From an uncultured Verrucomicrobiae bacterium (GTDB lineage: Bacteria > Verrucomicrobiota > Verrucomicrobiia > Verrucomicrobiales > DEV007), in contig CALDKL010000090.1 of NCBI GenBank assembly GCA_937898895.1, forward strand, positions 1 through 6,084: a stretch of 6,084 nt of DNA, written 5' to 3'. Below the pieces are notes generated by a model, which saw only the letters and a list, made by a program, of their open reading frames with translations, did no database searches and was not told where the DNA came from. This document shows positions 5,248 through 6,084 of the stretch, one piece after another. A program made the translations under genes and the position numbers. The stretch's first letter is position 1. Each line of letters opens with the position of its first letter.

Positions 5248-6084
5248 TCAGGTGCGCAGATTCGCCCGCATCCAACTGAACCCATCCCGGTTGTTCGCTT
5301 CTTCTTCGGCAAGGATCCTCGCGGGTTCCCTGCCACTCACCGAGGGCGGAGGATAATTCGGTGGATGCGCCTTCACACGGACCAAAGCGGCTTCGAGATG
5401 GGTTTCACGGCGTCCGGGAAACGTGGCAAAATAGGTGTCGGTGAGGCAGGGAATCCGCAGGGGATCGCGTGTCGCCATCTCGAGATTGAGGACAATGTCA
5501 GGATTCGACCGCACGAGAATCGCAACGAGGTGCTTCAGGTTGAGAAACCCTGTTCCGAGAGGAGTCTCACTAAGGAGAAATCCCTCCGCATCCGGCTGCA
5601 CACACATGTCCTTGAGATGGACACTGAGGACAAAAGGAGCGAGCCGCTCAATCGTCGTTTGTGGTTCTTCCAGAAGAGCCAGGTTGTTGCCTGTGTCAAC
5701 GAGGACGCCGATCCATTCGCTCGCGAGCGCCCCCATCATCGCGGCAAGTTCTTCGGAGGTGAGATCCTTGTGATTCTCCACCGCAAGTTTGAGCCGATGG
5801 CGTTTCAGGATCGGTTCGATCCGTGTGAGAATGTCACGCGCTTGCACGTAGAAAGCATCAAACTCTGCCCGAGTCTTGAATCGTTCGTAACGCCGCCCAC
5901 CCGCGAGAACAACCCGCGCCACGGTCGCCCCGGCTTCCCGGGTTTGACGCACGGAAGTTTCGAAGGCGGCGAGGTCGCTTTTCACCCTTGGCAGTGGCAG
6001 ATCGCCTTCGTAATACCCGCCGTCTTGCTCGACAAGGGCGCGGATCGCGTGCGGATCGGACCCACGCAGCGGAGACTGTATCCC
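5248..6084 (-). CDS. Sugar phosphate isomerase/epimerase (xylose isomerase-like TIM barrel), N-terminus beyond the right edge
   Basis: The frame is open from the right edge to the TGA at 5248-5250, giving 278 visible residues. The GTG at 5985 is not the start: the 33 upstream residues (including IRALVEQDGGYYEGDLPLPR) read as good protein and run off the window. The metal site of the AP-endonuclease-2/xylose isomerase-like family is complete: Glu103 in LAVENHKD, Asp130 in VDTGNN, His156 in VHLKD and Glu202 in LNLEM (counted from the edge). Such enzymes isomerise or epimerise sugars or keto-sugars with a divalent metal in the cytoplasm; the exact substrate is unknown. A tail of about 50 residues after the barrel, rich in Pro then Glu (HPPNYPPPSVSG, ILAEEEANNRDG), is seen in PVC relatives as far as I recall. 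It is the first of three co-directional genes, ahead of pdxA by 138 bp. Confidence 0.85.
   Translation of the reverse strand, partial: GIQSPLRGSDPHAIRALVEQDGGYYEGDLPLPRVKSDLAAFETSVRQTREAGATVARVVLAGGRRYERFKTRAEFDAFYVQARDILTRIEPILKRHRLKLAVENHKDLTSEELAAMMGALASEWIGVLVDTGNNLALLEEPQTTIERLAPFVLSVHLKDMCVQPDAEGFLLSETPLGTGFLNLKHLVAILVRSNPDIVLNLEMATRDPLRIPCLTDTYFATFPGRRETHLEAALVRVKAHPPNYPPPSVSGREPARILAEEEANNRDGFSWMRANLRT

Overview
This is a 6.1 kb stretch of GC-rich bacterial chromosome, with protein-coding sequence on both strands and no rRNA, tRNA, CRISPR array or insertion sequence that I can see. Gene content points to the PVC group, most likely Verrucomicrobiota (inference; planctomycetes are the main alternative). 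The pointers are a secreted formylglycine-type sulfatase, an MFS permease with a long loop before its last helix, a TIM-barrel sugar isomerase with a long C-terminal tail, and no Shine-Dalgarno sequence at usable distance before any of the four complete genes.

Layout: (1) 1-167, minus strand: the first 55 codons of an unrecognised gene running off the left edge. (2) 168-495: a divergent spacer with an AT-rich island carrying dyad and direct repeats, a 12-bp palindrome and a GC-rich hairpin. (3) 496-2115, plus: MFS transporter. (4) 2116-2203: spacer with a 13-bp hairpin. (5) 2204-2554, plus: ArsC/Spx-family thioredoxin-fold protein. (6) 2555-2594: convergent junction filled by a 7-bp tandem repeat. 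(7) 2595-4031, minus: sulfatase. (8) 4150-5109, minus: PdxA-family dehydrogenase. (9) 5248 to the right edge, minus: sugar phosphate isomerase/epimerase lacking its N-terminus.

The three right-hand genes read in one direction (isomerase, pdxA, sulfatase) with gaps of 138 and 118 bp, so they may share a transcript, although each gap is long enough for its own control signals. The isomerase/pdxA gap can fold into a nested hairpin that covers the pdxA start. A sulfatase, a sugar isomerase, a phospho-hydroxyacid dehydrogenase and a sugar-type permease together suggest use of sulfated or modified sugars, but no gene here fixes the substrate. PdxA could equally be the vitamin B6 enzyme. I found no strong evidence of a wholly new system. 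The best leads are the regulatory structures, the variant PdxA motif and the unassigned gene at the left edge.
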